Numbered from the stretch's first letter, positions 49,633 to 60,773 are shown. The stretch is 64,000 nt of DNA from CAVTWH01 sp963794685 (GCA_963794685.1 CAWCFK010000007.1:449407-513406); one strand, 5' to 3'. Notes: generated from the sequence alone by a model not told the origin. Program-made: numbers and translations.

Positions 49633-49739
49633 GTGGCGACACGGCGCGGACGGCCGACGCAGGCCGAGGCGAAGAAACTCGACCTCGCGGTACGCGAGGC
49701 CGCGGTGGCGACGTTCGTCGAAATGGGTTATGCGGGAGC
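49633..49739 (+). pseudogene. TetR regulator fragment, cut after about 36 codons
   Basis: GTG 49633 opens VATRRGRPTQAEAKKLDLAV followed by REAAVATFVEMGYAGA, the first helix of a TetR N-terminus. Sequence then passes at once into the 3' end of the neighbouring SDR gene, whose stop lies at 49740-49742 on the other strand. The helix-turn-helix and ligand domain are absent. It marks either a deletion or another assembly join. Confidence 0.8.
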
Positions 49740-50620
49740 CTATCCCCCAGGTCCGTTGGGCCACTTCAGCAGTGAGCCGCCGTCGACACGGATCTGCTGT
49801 CCGGTGATGTAGCGGCTGTCGTCGCTGGCCAGGAACACCCCGAGGTTGGCGATGTCCTCGGGCTCGACGTACGGGATGGGCATCGCCTGGAAGATGGTGA
49901 ACAGCGGCTCGGCGTCCTCGCGCGTGGGCTGCTTGCCCTCGGCGGTGAGGTCGGGACGGAACATGCTGTACATGCCGTCGTTCTGCAGCAGATGGGTGTT
50001 GCAGTTGGTCGGATGGATGGCGTTGACCCGGATCATCCTCGGCGCCAGGTGCAGGCACATCTCCTCGACGTACTCCATCACGACGCGCTTGCTCCAGCCG
50101 TAGCCTGCGCCGCCGGGGCCCATGTTCGGGTTGTCGGTGGTGCCGCGGATCATGCCCGCGGTCGAGCCCGTGACGATGATCGACGACCCGTCGGGCAGAT
50201 GCGGGATCGTGACGGCGACGGTGTTCATCACGCCGAGCAGGTCGACGTCGCTGGCGTCGACGAACCACATCGCGTCGGGGCTTGCCCATGGCCATCGGCA
50301 GGATGCCGGCGTTGGCCACGACGATGTCGATCTTGCCGAGATCGGCCGACGCCCGCCTCGACCGCCTCGCGCAGTTCGTGGCGCTCCCGCACGTCGGCGA
50401 CGCGCGCCACCACGCGCCGGCCGGTCTCCTTGACCGAGCGTTCCGTCTCGGCGAGATCGTCCGGTGTCGCGAGCGGATACGGGTTCGACGGGATGTCGCG
50501 GCAGATGTCGACCGCGATGATGTCGGCGCCCTCCTTGGCCATCGCGATCGCGTGCGCGCGGCCCTGCCCGCGCGCCGCGCCGGTGATGAAAGCGACCTTG
50601 CCTTCGAGCTTTCCGGCCAT
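49740..50620 (-). CDS. Mycofactocin-dependent SDR oxidoreductase, frameshifted
   Basis: ATG 50620 follows AGGAG. The protein reads LEGKVAFITGAARGQGRAHA, IIAVDICRDIPSNPYPLATP, DIVVANAGILPMAMGKP, the active-site region GAGYGWSKRVVMEYVEEM and a final ITGQQIRVDGGSLLK. The insert after the second strand (DICRDIPSNPYPLATPDDLA) is the mark of the mycofactocin-coupled SDR subfamily (TIGR03971), which includes carveol-type dehydrogenases that keep a bound NAD and pass electrons to mycofactocin. Frame changes lie near 50,345 and 50,278. No mft genes are in the window. Confidence 0.88.
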
Positions 50621-50645
50621 GGTGTTCTCCTCTTCCGGCCGGCGC

Positions 50646-51904
50646 TCAGGCGACCGGCGTGAATGTCGATATGCAGGTCGGTGAGCCCGCGCATGATGAA
50701 CGTGGGTTCGTAGGCGTAGCGCCGGCGCCGGCAGGACCGTGATGCGCCTCGGAGATCGCTGATGTCCGACATCCGGTCGAGGATCCGGTTGCAGCGAGAT
50801 CCGGCCCTCCGCGCGGGCCAGCGGCGCACCCGGGCACGAGTGTGCGCCGCGGATGAACGCGATCTGCTCGCGCACATTGCGGCCGATCGGCCGGAACTCG
50901 TTGGGATCGTCGAACTTTCGCGCGTCCCGGTTGCATGCACCGGGCAGCACCATGACGGTCGTGCCTGCCGGGCACCTCGACGTCGCCGATCGTCGTCGTC
51001 GTGCTGGGCCATCCGGAAGTGCGACTTGACCGGGCTCTCCATCCGCAGCGTCTCCTCGAGGAAGGCCGGGATCTTGCTGCGGTCGTCGCGCAGCAGCTGT
51101 CTCGAATCCGGGTTGTCCGCGATGAAGCGCACCGCCGGAGCTCACCAGCTTCGTCGTCGTCTCGGTGCCGGCGGCGAACAGGAACGTCGACAGGTTCATC
51201 ACGTCGTCGATCTCCGGTGTCGAGCCGTCCTCGTATTTGGCCTGCGCCAGCTCGGTCAGCACGTCCTCGCGCGGCGCGCGCCTGCGGTCCTCGATGTAGG
51301 CGTGGAACTTGTCGTTGAGCCACTCCAGCGGGTTGTGCGTGGTCGGCGCCTCCTTCCCGAGCTCGCCGACGGTCTCCTGCGCGAAGACCGCCTTGAACTC
51401 CTCGTGGTCCTCGGCGGGCACCCCGAGCAGGTCGGCGATCACCAACAGCGAGAACGGCTTGGCGTAGTCGCTCGAGGAACTCGCACTTGCCCGCGGTCGA
51501 TGAACGTGTCGAGCTGCTCGTCGGCCAGCCGCCACATGAAGTCCTCGTTCTCCTTGAGGCGCTTCGGGGTGATCAGCTTGCTCAACAGGCCGCGGGTCCG
51601 GGTGTGCAGCGGCGGATCCTGTGAGGTGATGTGCTCGGCCATCGGGACCGCCGCGCGGTGCTGCTCGATCAGCGTCGGACACGTCGTCGCTCTCGCCGGC
51701 CCGAACGGCAAGCCGGAGAACGGTCCCGCCACCGAGACGCAGGACGAGAACGCCGGGTTCTTGTACACCGACAGCGCCTCGTCGTAACCGGTGACCGCGA
51801 GCACGCCGAACGGGGTCGCAGGCGCACAGGGCATTTGCGAGCGCAGATGATCGAAGTACGGATACGGGATCGGGAACCAGGGACTCGTCGGTGAAGAAGT
51901 CCAC
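50646..51904 (-). CDS. Cytochrome P450 (first of three), several frameshifts
   Basis: The I-helix motif is STFLFAAGTETTTKLV, the ExxR is FLEETLRM and the heme loop is FIRGAHSCPGAPLARAEGR, with the Cys ligand present. The N-terminus is VDFFTDESLVPDP. In the same frame upstream lies TTDFETVDFF preceded by an ATT and GAGGAG, so the true start may be codon ATT 51922 (or a misread ATG). Frame changes occur near 51,860, 51,690, 51,470, 51,140, 50,960, 50,790, 50,720 and 50,655. Bacterial class I P450s hydroxylate hydrophobic substrates with ferredoxin; no ferredoxin gene is seen here. Confidence 0.85.
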
Positions 51905-51986
51905 GGTCTCGAAATCGGTCGTAATGTCTCCTCATCGACTGTCCTGGGCTCTACTGAATTTGGACCAGATGCTTCGGCGGCGACGG

Positions 51987-53202
51987 CTAGGCTGGATCGA
52001 ACAGAACCGGCAGCGAGGTCGGCGAGCGGAACACCTGGCCGCGGATGTGCGGATCGTCGCCGTCGGGATCCATCCGCAGGTTCGGCAACCGGTCCAGCAG
52101 AAGGTTGATGGCCGTGCGCATCTCGAGCCGGGCCAGATGCATGCCCAGGCAGACGTGGACGCCGTGGCCCCAGCCGAGATTGCCCTTCGCCGTGCGGAAG
52201 ATGTTGAACTCATCCGGGATCCTCCCACCGGTCCTCCTGGCGGTTGGTCGACCCGAGCATGGGCAGCACCGAGCACCCCGCGGGAATGTGCACCCCGCCG
52301 AGTTCGGTGTCGCAGGTGGTGGTCCGGGTGATGGTCAGCAGCGGCGGATTCCACCGCACCGCCTCCTCGATGGCCTGCGGCAGCAGCGAGCCGGTCGGCG
52401 CGGATCGCCTCCAGCTGCGGCGGGTCCGAGAGCAACGCGAACAGCAGGTTCCCCAGCGACCGGTAGGTGGTCTCCACGCCGGCGGGCAGCAGCAGCCGCA
52501 GGAACGAGAAGATCTCCTCGTCCGCGAGCTTCTCGCCGTCGATCTCGGCCTCGGCGAGCAGGCTGATCAGGTCATCCTTCGGCTCGGCGCGGCGGGCCTC
52601 GAGAATCGGCGCGAAGTAGTCACACAGCGCCGCCGCGGCCGCGAGGCCGCGCTCCGGGTTCATGATCCAGCTCAGCAGCGAGATCGACCAGCGCTGGAAC
52701 TGCGGGTAGTCCTCCTCCGGCAGCCCCAGCAGGCCCGCGATGATCCGGCTCGGATAGTCGAAGGTGAACTCCTTGACCAGGTCTGCCTTGCCGTTCGCCG
52801 CGAACTTGTCGATCAGTTCGTTGCCGACGCGGCCGACCAGTTCGTCCTCCCAACGCGCCAGGGACTTCTGCGAGAACGCCTTCGACACGAGGCCCGCAGC
52901 CTGCCGTGCACCGGCTCGTCCATGCCGAGCATCACCCGCTCGCCGAGCACCGGACCGAACGCCGCGATGACGCCCGACGACGAGAACGTCACGTTGTCGC
53001 GCAGCATCTGCTGGGCGTCCTCGTGCCGGTACACGATGAAGACCGGCTTGCCCTCCTCGCCGGGCATCGCGGACATGTCGATCCGCTGGATCGGCTCCTC
53101 GCGGCGCAGCCTGGCCAACTCCGGGTACGGATCCCGGACGTCGCCCGAGACGGCGTCGTCGAAGGACCCGAAGTCCTCGAGATCGTCGAAAAGCTGTTCC
53201 AT
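51987..53202 (-). CDS. Cytochrome P450 (second of three), frameshifted
   Basis: ATG 53202 follows AGGAG. The protein starts MEQLFDDLEDFGSFDDAVSG and contains VTFSSSGVIAAFGPVLGERV, LVSKAFSQKSLARWEDELVG and the I-helix LRLLLPAGVETTYRSLGNLL. The heme loop in the intended frame is WGHGVHVCLGMHLARLE and the protein ends SPTSLPVLFDPA. Frame changes lie near 52,890, 52,400, 52,225 and a few other points. Its 3' end lies about 80 bases upstream of the first P450, suggesting one transcript. Confidence 0.87.
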
Positions 53203-53222
53203 TGCTGACTCCTTGTCTGAGT

Positions 53223-54708
53223 CTATTGGGCCGGGTAGGCCACGGATTTGACTTCGGTGTACTGGCCGAAGCCGACGAGTCCGTTCTGGCGCCCGACGCC
53301 GCTGTCCTTGTAACCGCCGAATGGTGTGTCCGCGCCGTAGCCGGCGGTGCCGTTGAGGCCGATGAACCCGGCGCGCAGTCGACGCGCCACGGCCAGCGAG
53401 TGGTCCAGCGAGCTCGGACATGACGTTGCCCGCCAGGCCGTACACGCTGTCGTTGGCGATCCGGACCGCGTCGTCCTCGTCGTCGTAGGGGATGACGGCC
53501 AGGACCGGCCCGAAGATCTCCTCCTGCGCGATGGTCATCGCGTTGTCGACGTCGGTGAAAAGCGTTGGATTGACCCAGAAGCCCTTGTCGAACTGCTTCG
53601 GGCGGCTCGGTGCTGCCGACGAGCATCGTGGCGCCCTCGTCGACGCCCTTCTGGATGTAGCCGAGGATGCGTGACTGCTGCTTGGCCGAGATGACCGGGC
53701 CGCACAGCGTGCCGGGGTCCTGCGGGTCGCCGGCGGGGATGTTCTCGTAGATCGCCTTGCAGAATCGCGACGCCCTCGTCGTAGCGCGAGCGGGGCAACA
53801 GCATCCGCGTCGGGGCGGCGCAGCCCTGGCCGGCGTGCATCAGCGGGCCGATGCCGATCAGGCACGCGGTGTTGAAGTCGGCGTCCTCCAGCACGATCGT
53901 CGCCGACTTGCCGCCGAGTTCGAGGAACAGCCGCTTCATGGTCGCGGCGCCCTTCTCCATGATCCGCTTGCCGACCGTCGGTGGAGCCGGTGAACGAGAT
54001 CATGTCGACCTTCGGCGACAGCGTGAGTTCCTCGCCGACGAAGTGGTCCGACGCGGTGCACGACGTTGACCACGCCGGCGGGGATGTCGGTGTGCTCGGC
54101 GATGAGCCGGCCGAGCCGCGTGGCGTTGAACGGGGTGTCGGGCGCGGGCTTGAGCACCACGGTGTTGCCGGCCGCCAGCGCCTGCGCCAGCTTGTTGATG
54201 GTGACCTCGAACGGGAAGTTCCACGGCGTGATGGCGCCGACCACCCCGACCGGTTCGTGCCACACCTTCCGGGTGGTGTTGACGCCGGTGACCGAGACGA
54301 CCGTGTCGCCGAGATCGGTTTCCCACGGGAAGGTCTCGATCAGCCTGGCCGGGTACCTGAGGCCGTCCTCGCAGCGGCGCGTCCAGCTGCGGACCGTGGG
54401 TCACCGCGCGCGGGGCACCGACCTCCCGGATGAGTTCCTCGCGCAGCTCCTCCTGTTCGCTTCGATGCGCGTCGTGCAGCTGTTCGAGGCACCGCTTGCG
54501 CAGTTGGTGGTTGGTGGACCAGTCGGTCTCGTCGAACGACCGCCGCGCGGCGTCGATGGCGCGGTGCATGTCGGCCTTCGACGCGTCGGCGACCTCGCCG
54601 AGCACGTCCTCGGTGGCCGGGTTGATGTTGGCGAACGTGCCCGCCTCGCCGTCGACGAGCTTGCCGTCGATCAGCATCCGCTGATTCGTAGGGCGGAGCC
54701 TCAGCCAT
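53223..54708 (-). CDS. Aldehyde dehydrogenase, several frameshifts
   Basis: The order of motifs is MLIDGKLVDGEAGTFANINP, GVVGAITPWNFPFEVTINKL, VVLKPAPDTPFNATRLGRLI, ISFTGST, LFLELGGKSATIVLEDADFN (catalytic Glu), HAGQGCAAPTRMLLPRSRYD (catalytic Cys) and QEEIFGPVLAVIPYDDEDDA. It ends YTEVKSVAYPAQ. Frame changes lie near 54,690, 54,370, 54,060, 53,980, 53,770, 53,610 and 53,410. NAD-dependent oxidation of an aldehyde to an acid would follow the alcohol step of the SDRs in this cluster. Confidence 0.9.
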
Positions 54709-54760
54709 TGGTCCACTCTCGTGTTCGGTCGGTCGGGTTTGGGTCGGCCGAACTTCATGA

Positions 54761-55729
54761 TCAACGTGCGATTCGCTGCATCACGGGTGCGGAAGCACCG
54801 TTGCCGCGCGCGATCATCGCCCGTTGGCTCAGCGTCAACGACGCCGTGCCGTCGCGGATCGCGCCCTGCTTGGGCAGGCCCATCGCCAGCCGACTCATGT
54901 GGTACATCCCGGCGTGCGGCAGCAGCCTGCTGCACAGCAACAACATTCGGCGCGTCGGGCCCGACCGGATGTTTGGTGTAAGGCGCCGTGTCCTCGAGCG
55001 CCTTGCCAGTCCGCGGGCGAACTCGCTCCGGCGGGTTGGCGATCCGCATGGCCAGCCGCCCGCGCTTGTCGATCGCTGTTGTGCAGCGGCGCGTACGGGC
55101 CCGTCGAAGTCCCGCAGTCGGTGGTGCCCGCGTCGGTGATGATGTCGGTGTCGAACGTGCCGGTCACCAGAACGGTGACGCCGAGCCCGAACGGCGCGAT
55201 CTCCCCCGCCATCGACTCGGCCCACCGTTCCAGTGCGCCCTTGGACGCGGAGTACGCGGCGATCGAGGGCATGCCGCGCACCCCGCCCGCGCTGGACACC
55301 ATGACGATGCGGCCGCGTCCCGCCGCCCGCATCGCCGGCAGCAGGGCTTGGGTGAGCTGTACCGGGCCCATGACATGGGTTGGAACATGCTCTCCCACAG
55401 TTCCAGTGGCGACTCCTCGACCATACCCGCCGCCGAGATACCCGCATTGTGGACCACGGCGTACGGGGCGCCGACGGCCTCCTCGATCGCCTTGGCGGCG
55501 GCCGCGATCGACGCCCGGTCCGCCGAGGTCGAGCGGCACACCGATCAGCCGGTCGTCGTCGTCGGCGCGCCCGTCGCCTCGCGCAGCAGCGGCCAGGCCC
55601 GTCTCCGGTGTCCGCATCGCGGCGACCACGTGCCACCCCTCGCTGTAGAGGCGCTTCGCCGAGGCGAAGCCAAGGCCGCGGGAGGCGCCGGTGATGACGA
55701 CACTTCGTGCTTCGCGCAAGTTCGGTCAT
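54761..55729 (-). CDS. Short-chain dehydrogenase/reductase, frameshifted
   Basis: The Rossmann motif is VVITGASRGLGFASAKRLYS, the active site is GRIVMVSSAGGVRGMPSIAA followed by YSASKGALERWAESMAGEIA (YxxxK). The end reads GMYHMSRLAMGLPKQGAIRD. ATG 55729 gives MTEL and one inserted base then leads into REARSVVITGA. Further frame changes lie near 55,600-55,400 and 55,060-54,960. It is a classical-length SDR with a longer C-terminus of the kind seen in mycobacterial lipid or sterol enzymes; the substrate is unknown. Confidence 0.85.
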   Translation of the reverse strand: MTELARSTKCRHHRRLPRPWLRLGEAPLQRGVARGRRDADTGDGPGRCCARRRARRRRRPADRCAARPRRTGRRSRPPPRRSRRPSAPRTPWSTMRVSRRRVWSRSRHWNCGRACSNPCHGPGTAHPSPAAGDAGGGTRPHRHGVQRGRGARHALDRRVLRVQGRTGTVGRVDGGGDRAVRARRHRSGDRHVRHRHHHRRGHHRLRDFDGPVRAAAQQRSTSAGGWPCGSPTRRSEFARGLARRSRTRRLTPNIRSGPTRRMLLLCSRLLPHAGMYHMSRLAMGLPKQGAIRDGTASLTLSQRAMIARGNGASAPVMQRIAR

Positions 55730-55808
55730 CCATTCGCGCGTTCTCGGGTGCGCATCGGCCCTCACCGTCGCGGGCGCCTCGACATCGGGCCGCCCGTCCG
55801 GCAGCGCG

Positions 55809-56870
55809 TCACTGCCACGTCGACCACTTCCCCACCGAGAACGGTCCCTGCGGCGCCGTCCTTCTCGTAGTAGCCCTGCGGGTCGTAGACCTTCGCCTCG
55901 GGGTACGGCCACGGGCAGGCGACCGAGGTGGCCAGCCCACTGGCCTTGATCGCCCAGAACCAGCCGCCGTAGGCGAAGTACGACATGTTGATGATGACGA
56001 ACATCACCAGGAACATGCCGAGCACCGGCTTCGTCGGGAAGAGCTTCGCCTTGGCGGCGAACTTCTCCGCCACCGTTCGGCCGGTGTCGTCGCGGTAGAC
56101 GAGCATCGCCGCCGGGACCATCACAAGGTCACCGACAGCGACTCCCAGATCAGCGGGAACTGGAAGGTGCTGCCGGCGAACAACGTCCCGAACGGGATCG
56201 CCTGCGAGTAGATGTACAGCCCGGTGCGCACCAGGCTGACTTCGAGCATCACGTCGAAGATGAAGCCGAACACCAGGATCAGGCCCGCCAGGCTGATCAG
56301 CGGGTGCCGCGAGACGAACGCGTCCGGGCCGCGCTTGGCCTGCAGCTTGCGCAGCATCCAGATCGCCGGGAAGAACGGCGCGAAGTAGAACGTCACGTAT
56401 CCGAAGACGATGAACGGTTCGACCGTCGGCGACATCATGATCAGCGGCCAGTCCTCCGGCCAGTGCAACAGATCGGGTTGTAGACCGCGAACGGCGACCA
56501 GTTCATGATCGGGTCCTGCCAGACGATCAGCGTCGTGACCAGAACCATCAGCAGCACCGGGCTGCCGGGGTTCTGCCGCCAGCCGCGCGATGAAGACGAT
56601 GGTCAGCACCACCACCATGATCAAGGTGCCGATCTGCGGGATGACCTGCCAGTGGTCGAACCCGTCAGGAACTCGACAGGACGCGGCCGCCCGTCGACGT
56701 TCGGGTTGCGCCACGCGCGGGTCGACGTCGGTACGGCCGACGGCGGCGAACAACCCGAGGAAGGCCGAGCCAGCCAGCAGTGCGATCCACCGGCCCCAGT
56801 TCGGTCCGGTGCGTCGGCGACCCGTTGCCCTGCGGCTCTGTCGGACGGTGCGGATTGTCTGAGTGGTCAT
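55809..56870 (-). CDS. AveC-like (spirocyclase family) membrane protein, frameshifted
   Basis: Six or more membrane segments are visible: IALLAGSAFLGLFAAVG, IGTLIMVVVLTIVFIAR, PFIVFGYVTFYFAPFFPAIW, LISLAGLILVFGFIFDVMLE and VLGMFLVMFVIINMSYFAYG. LHWPEDWPLIMMSPTVEPF is a conserved block of the mycobacterial AveC-like family. AveC itself shapes the spiroketal of avermectin in Streptomyces; the role of mycobacterial relatives is unknown. ATG 56870 overlaps the solute-binding gene stop. Frame changes lie near 56,690, 56,580, 56,480 and 56,122; the likely end is SVGKWSTWQ with its stop at 55809. Confidence 0.78.
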
Positions 56871-57990
56871 CGCTCATCCTCTCCGAACCGATCGACCAGA
56901 TGTGAGTTGACGCCGTCGGCGTCGAGTGTCCGGGCCACCAGGTAGCCGGAGCCCATCCAGGCGCGTCGGGTCCACTTGCCAAGGGAGACACGGGTTCCCG
57001 GCGCACCGGACGCGGCCGGCATCATCTTGACCCGCTCGAGCGCCTCCTTGACCCCGCGCGGGCTCAGCGGATGCGCGTCGGTGAAGGCCCGCACCAACGT
57101 CGCGGCGACGTCGTGGTTGACCACCGGGACGCAGTACTCGGGGCGACTGCCGTCGTATCTCTCGGCGTAGCGGTCGAGGAAGTCCTGTCCGATCTGGTTG
57201 CCCTCGTCGTACTGGTCGACGCCGATCCAGCCCATGAACGCGTTCCACATGATCGGGTTGACCCATGCGTTCTGGAACGCGGTGGTGGTGAACCGCGGCG
57301 GATCCCAGTCCAGCGCCTGCAGCACAGGATTGATGAAGACGATCCCGAAGCCGAAGCCGAGGTGCACGATCGCCTCGCGCCTTGGCCTCGTGCAGGGTAC
57401 GGACGGCCTCGTTGACGTCCTGCGCGGTCTGCGCGATCGCCGCCTCGGCGACGATGCGAATACCCTTGCGGCGGCAGGCGGTTCGCAGGTTCTTGAGGTA
57501 GCTCTCGCCGATCAGGCTCTGCTCGACCAGCACGCCGATCTCGGTCGAGCCCGCGCTTGGCGATCAGGTCGGCGATGAAGATCGGCTCGTCGGTCATCGA
57601 GCCCTGAGGGAAGGCGAACGTCCACTCCCCAGCCAGTCGTCGGTACCGGTGACGCTGATCGCCGGCACGCGGAAGCGCTCCTCGATGGCTTCCCGCAGCG
57701 GGACACAGTTGTCGGTGATGTTCGGGCCGAACACCACGAGGCAGCCCTCGTCGACCAGTTCCTCGTAGGCGTCGATGACCGCTTTGACCGAACCCTTCGG
57801 CAAGCCCTCCACCTCGCGGTAGATCATCTGGACCGGACGGTCCATCACGCCCTGCTCGACGGCCTCGTCGAAGACGAGGTCGAAGCGACTGGGTGAAGGA
57901 GGCGAGCAGCTCCTCGGGAAATCCCGGGGGCAACGTGAAGTCCATGAGATAGCCGACCTTGATCGGTTCTGCAGTGCTCTCGTAGGACAT
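56867..57990 (-). CDS. Type I solute-binding protein (branched-chain amino acid-like) without signal peptide
   Basis: The start is MSYESTAEPIKVGYLMDFTL with GGAGGT upstream. The fold continues VIDAYEELVDEGCLVVFGPN, VPAISVTGTDDW, IGVLVEQSLIGESYLKNLRT and ATLVRAFTDAHPLSPRGVKE, typical of Peripla_BP_6 proteins. No signal peptide or lipobox precedes the domain and no permease or ABC ATPase gene is near, so it may be a cytoplasmic binder or sensor. Frame changes lie near 57,890, 57,625, 57,555 and 57,370. Its promoter carries a copy of the cluster-wide palindrome (58033-58048). Confidence 0.85.
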
Positions 57991-58032
57991 GTGACCTCCA
58001 TTGGCCTGGTCATCCGTTGCGAAACTCGCTCA

Positions 58033-58048
58033 AACCTAATATTTGTTC
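58033..58048 (-). promoter_or_regulatory. Cluster operator, copy A
   Basis: Read on the minus strand it is GAACAAATATTAGGTT, 42 bases upstream of the solute-binding gene start. Confidence 0.72.
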
Positions 58049-58086
58049 AGACACTAGCGGCGGCCCGCGGCAGCGTCAATCACCGG

Positions 58087-58944
58087 TCAGCCTGCCGGCT
58101 GGCCGAGGTAGACGTCGATCATCTCGACGAGGCCGCGGCGTCACGTTCGGGTCGTCGGTGAGCGGACCTGCGATGGCCGCGCGCGGCGGCCTCCTGGATG
58201 GTCAGACCTTCGGTGATCAGCCGGCCGGCCGCGATGAGGACGCGGGTCGAGGCGACCTCGCGCAGTCCCCCGGTCTCCAGTCGGCGGATCGCCTGACCGA
58301 ACCGGACCAGCTCGGCAGCCGTGTCGCTGGTCGACGCCGGACTTCGTGTGCGACGATCGCTTCCTCCAAGTCGGATGCGGGGAAACCGAACTCGATAGCC
58401 ACCATGCGCTGCCGCGTGGAGTCCTTGAGATCCTTCAGCACGCTCTGGTAGCCGGGGTTGTAGGACACCACCAGCCCGAATCCCGGGGCGGCGTCCAGCG
58501 TCACGCCCAGGCGTTCGATCGGCAGCTGACGTCGGTAGTCGGCAAGCGGATGCAGGACGACGGTGGTGTCCTGTCTGGCTTCGACGACCTCGTCCAGATA
58601 GCAGATCGCGCCCTCGCGCACGGCACGGGTCAGCGGCCCGTCGACCCAGACGGTTTCGTCACCGCGGAGCAGGTACCGCCCGACGAGGTCGGCGGTGGTC
58701 AGGTCGTCGTGGCATGCCACGGTGATCAGGGGGCGCCCAGATCGTGCGCCATCGCCTCGACGAACCGGGTCTTGCCGCAGCCGGTCGGACCCTTCAGCAC
58801 GATCGAGAGGCCCTGCCGGTAGGCGGCCTTGAAGACCGCCTCCTCGTTTCCGACGGACACATAGTAGGGACGCGTCACCTCCGCATCCGGCCGTGCGTCG
58901 TTCCGGTGGGCGAGCCTGGACGTCGACCCGTTTCCACTGGCCAT
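58087..58944 (-). CDS. CbbQ/NirQ/NorQ-type MoxR-like AAA+ ATPase, frameshifted
   Basis: Walker A is IVLKGPTGCGKTRFVEAMAH, then the conserved LITVACHDDLTTADLVGRYL, Walker B AICYLDEVVEARQDTTVVLH, and FGLVVSYNPGYQSVLKDLKD followed by STRQRMVAIEF. This is the full CbbQ/NorQ pattern. Such ATPases activate metal enzymes together with a VWA partner (CbbO/NorD), which is the gene just upstream. The target enzyme here is unknown. Frame changes lie near 58,735, 58,340 and 58,140-58,190; the end reads VYLGQPAG. Confidence 0.88.
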
Positions 58945-58992
58945 CGCTTCCTTCCTCGCCCCGCCTCATCCCGGTTCGCGGAGCCTATCTCG

Positions 58993-59008
58993 GAACAGAT
59001 ATTTGTTT
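58993..59008 (-). promoter_or_regulatory. Cluster operator, copy B
   Basis: Read on the minus strand it is AAACAAATATCTGTTC. It lies 48 bases upstream of the NorQ-like start, in the 106-base gap after the VWA gene. Confidence 0.72.
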
Positions 59009-59050
59009 CAAGTGTCGGGAGGTCCCCAGCACCCTCTGTTCGGCTCGTAC

Positions 59051-60741
59051 TCACGCCACCCGCCGCCGGACTTCTGCCGCGCGCAGCGCCGACAGGAACA
59101 GGGGGCCGATCACACCGGGGAGCTGGTCCGGGCGTCCGATCATCGCGTGCGCGGCAGTTCCGAACACCCTGCGGAACGAGGCGGTATCGGTGCTCGCGCC
59201 CACCGTCAGGCAGACGCAGCCCGTCCCCCGCCGGCGGGCCTCGGTCAGCGCGCGGCGCGCGTCCGCGGCGCCGTAGACACGCTCGTAGCCGTGGTCGTAG
59301 GCCAGCCCGTCGGAGAGCACGACCAGCAGTCGACGCGACGTACCTCCGCGGCGACTCCAAGACCGCAGACCCGTGCCGGATGGCCGCGCCCAGCCGTGAG
59401 TAGGCGCCGGGCTCGAGGCTGTTCAGCCTTCTGATCACCCGCGGCGTCGAGGTGGTCGTGAAACCGCTTGACCGGCACCATCGTGACCTCCTTGCGACCA
59501 TGAGAGAAGTAGGCGTACAACGAGACCCGGTCGCCGAGGTCGTGCAGCGCGACGGTGAGATCGGCGACGGCCTCCGCTTGCTGCTGGTGCACCGTACGCC
59601 CGGCGGACCCCGGCTCAGCCGTGGAACCCGAGACATCGAGCAACAGCAGCACCGACAGATCGCGGCGCCGGCGCAGGCTGTCGAGATAGACCGCCTCGTC
59701 GGGCACCGACCCGGCCCTGGCCTCCACGCGCGCCTCGATAGCTGCGTCGATGTCGATGTCGTCACCTTGGGACTGACGATGGCGGCGGTGCAGGCCCATC
59801 CCGAGCCGCGCAAGGGGCCGACGGACTCCCAGTGCGCCGTAGATCACCTGCGGTGCAGATGTTTTGACCAGCGGATCGATCTCGCGCACGGTGCACCAGT
59901 CCGCCCGGTAACTCTTGCGTGTGACGTCCCACTCGGGGTAGATGAAGCCGGCTGCCTCGACGTCGGCCGTGTCTTCCCCTGACGCCTCGGCCAATGATGA
60001 CACGGCGTTCGCGCCGCGCCTGCCCGTGCTGATTCGATGCGTCGGGGAGTCGGCGCCGGGCGGTCCCCCACCGCTGCCGGTCTTGCGTGTGGAAGACAAC
60101 ATCTTCTTCAGGAGTTTCCCGATGAAGCCCCCGCCCCCGACCGGGCTGGTGAACAAATCAGGGTGGTCGGTGTCGTCGACCTCGCCGTCGTCGAGTTCCT
60201 CCAGCGCCTGCTTGCTGTCCGGCGTCGCGGGACGTGTTGCGACGTCTCGTGGTGCACCTGCTGGGCTGCACGACGGCCGGCGGCGAGCACCTTCTTCGGC
60301 CGGATGACACCGAACACCCGCGGGCGGGTCCGCGAGCTCGCGCTTTCCCGACGCGATCGACAGCGACGTGGCCGTCGAATCACTCCAACCGCCGATGTCG
60401 AGATCGGCGAGGGTGGCGAGGACGCGTGGCAACAGGGAACCGTTGGCGATGAGCGCGCGGTGTCCCTCAACGGCCAGATAGCGCTTCGCCAGGCGGGGAT
60501 GACGGACCATGGCGTCCACGACAGCAGGGTCGAGGCTCCGGCCGCGACCAACGACGCCTGGACGGCGACCGATTCCACGCCGCCGCGGGCGCCCGCCGAG
60601 GGATCGACAAAAACAGTGTGGCCGTCGGTCCACGCCGGCTCACCCCGGCTCGACCGAAGCCACCGCCATCGGCCGCCCCGCCAGCGCCGACGCCAGCATG
60701 CTCAGTCCGGCGAACCGGTCAAGATCAGCCTCGCCGGTCAC
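59051..60741 (-). CDS. NorD/CbbO-like VWA-domain protein, frameshifted
   Basis: GTG 60741 follows GGAGG and opens TGEADLDRFAGLSMLASALA. The N-terminal half includes AVVDAMVRHPRLAKRYLAVE; the middle has an acidic stretch (ALEELDDGEVDDTDHPDLF). Then come EAAGFIYPEWDVTRKSYRAD, the VWA MIDAS motif LLLLDVSGSTAE and SDGLAYDHGYERVYGAADAR. This matches NorD, the partner of NorQ. It ends ALRAAEVRRRVA at 59051. Frame changes lie near 60,600, 60,320, 59,435-59,370 and 59,340. The pair is usually needed to insert metal into, or to activate, an oxidoreductase. Confidence 0.88.
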
Positions 60742-60773
60742 TCGAGCACCTCCGCGTCCCGCGAACCGTCATT

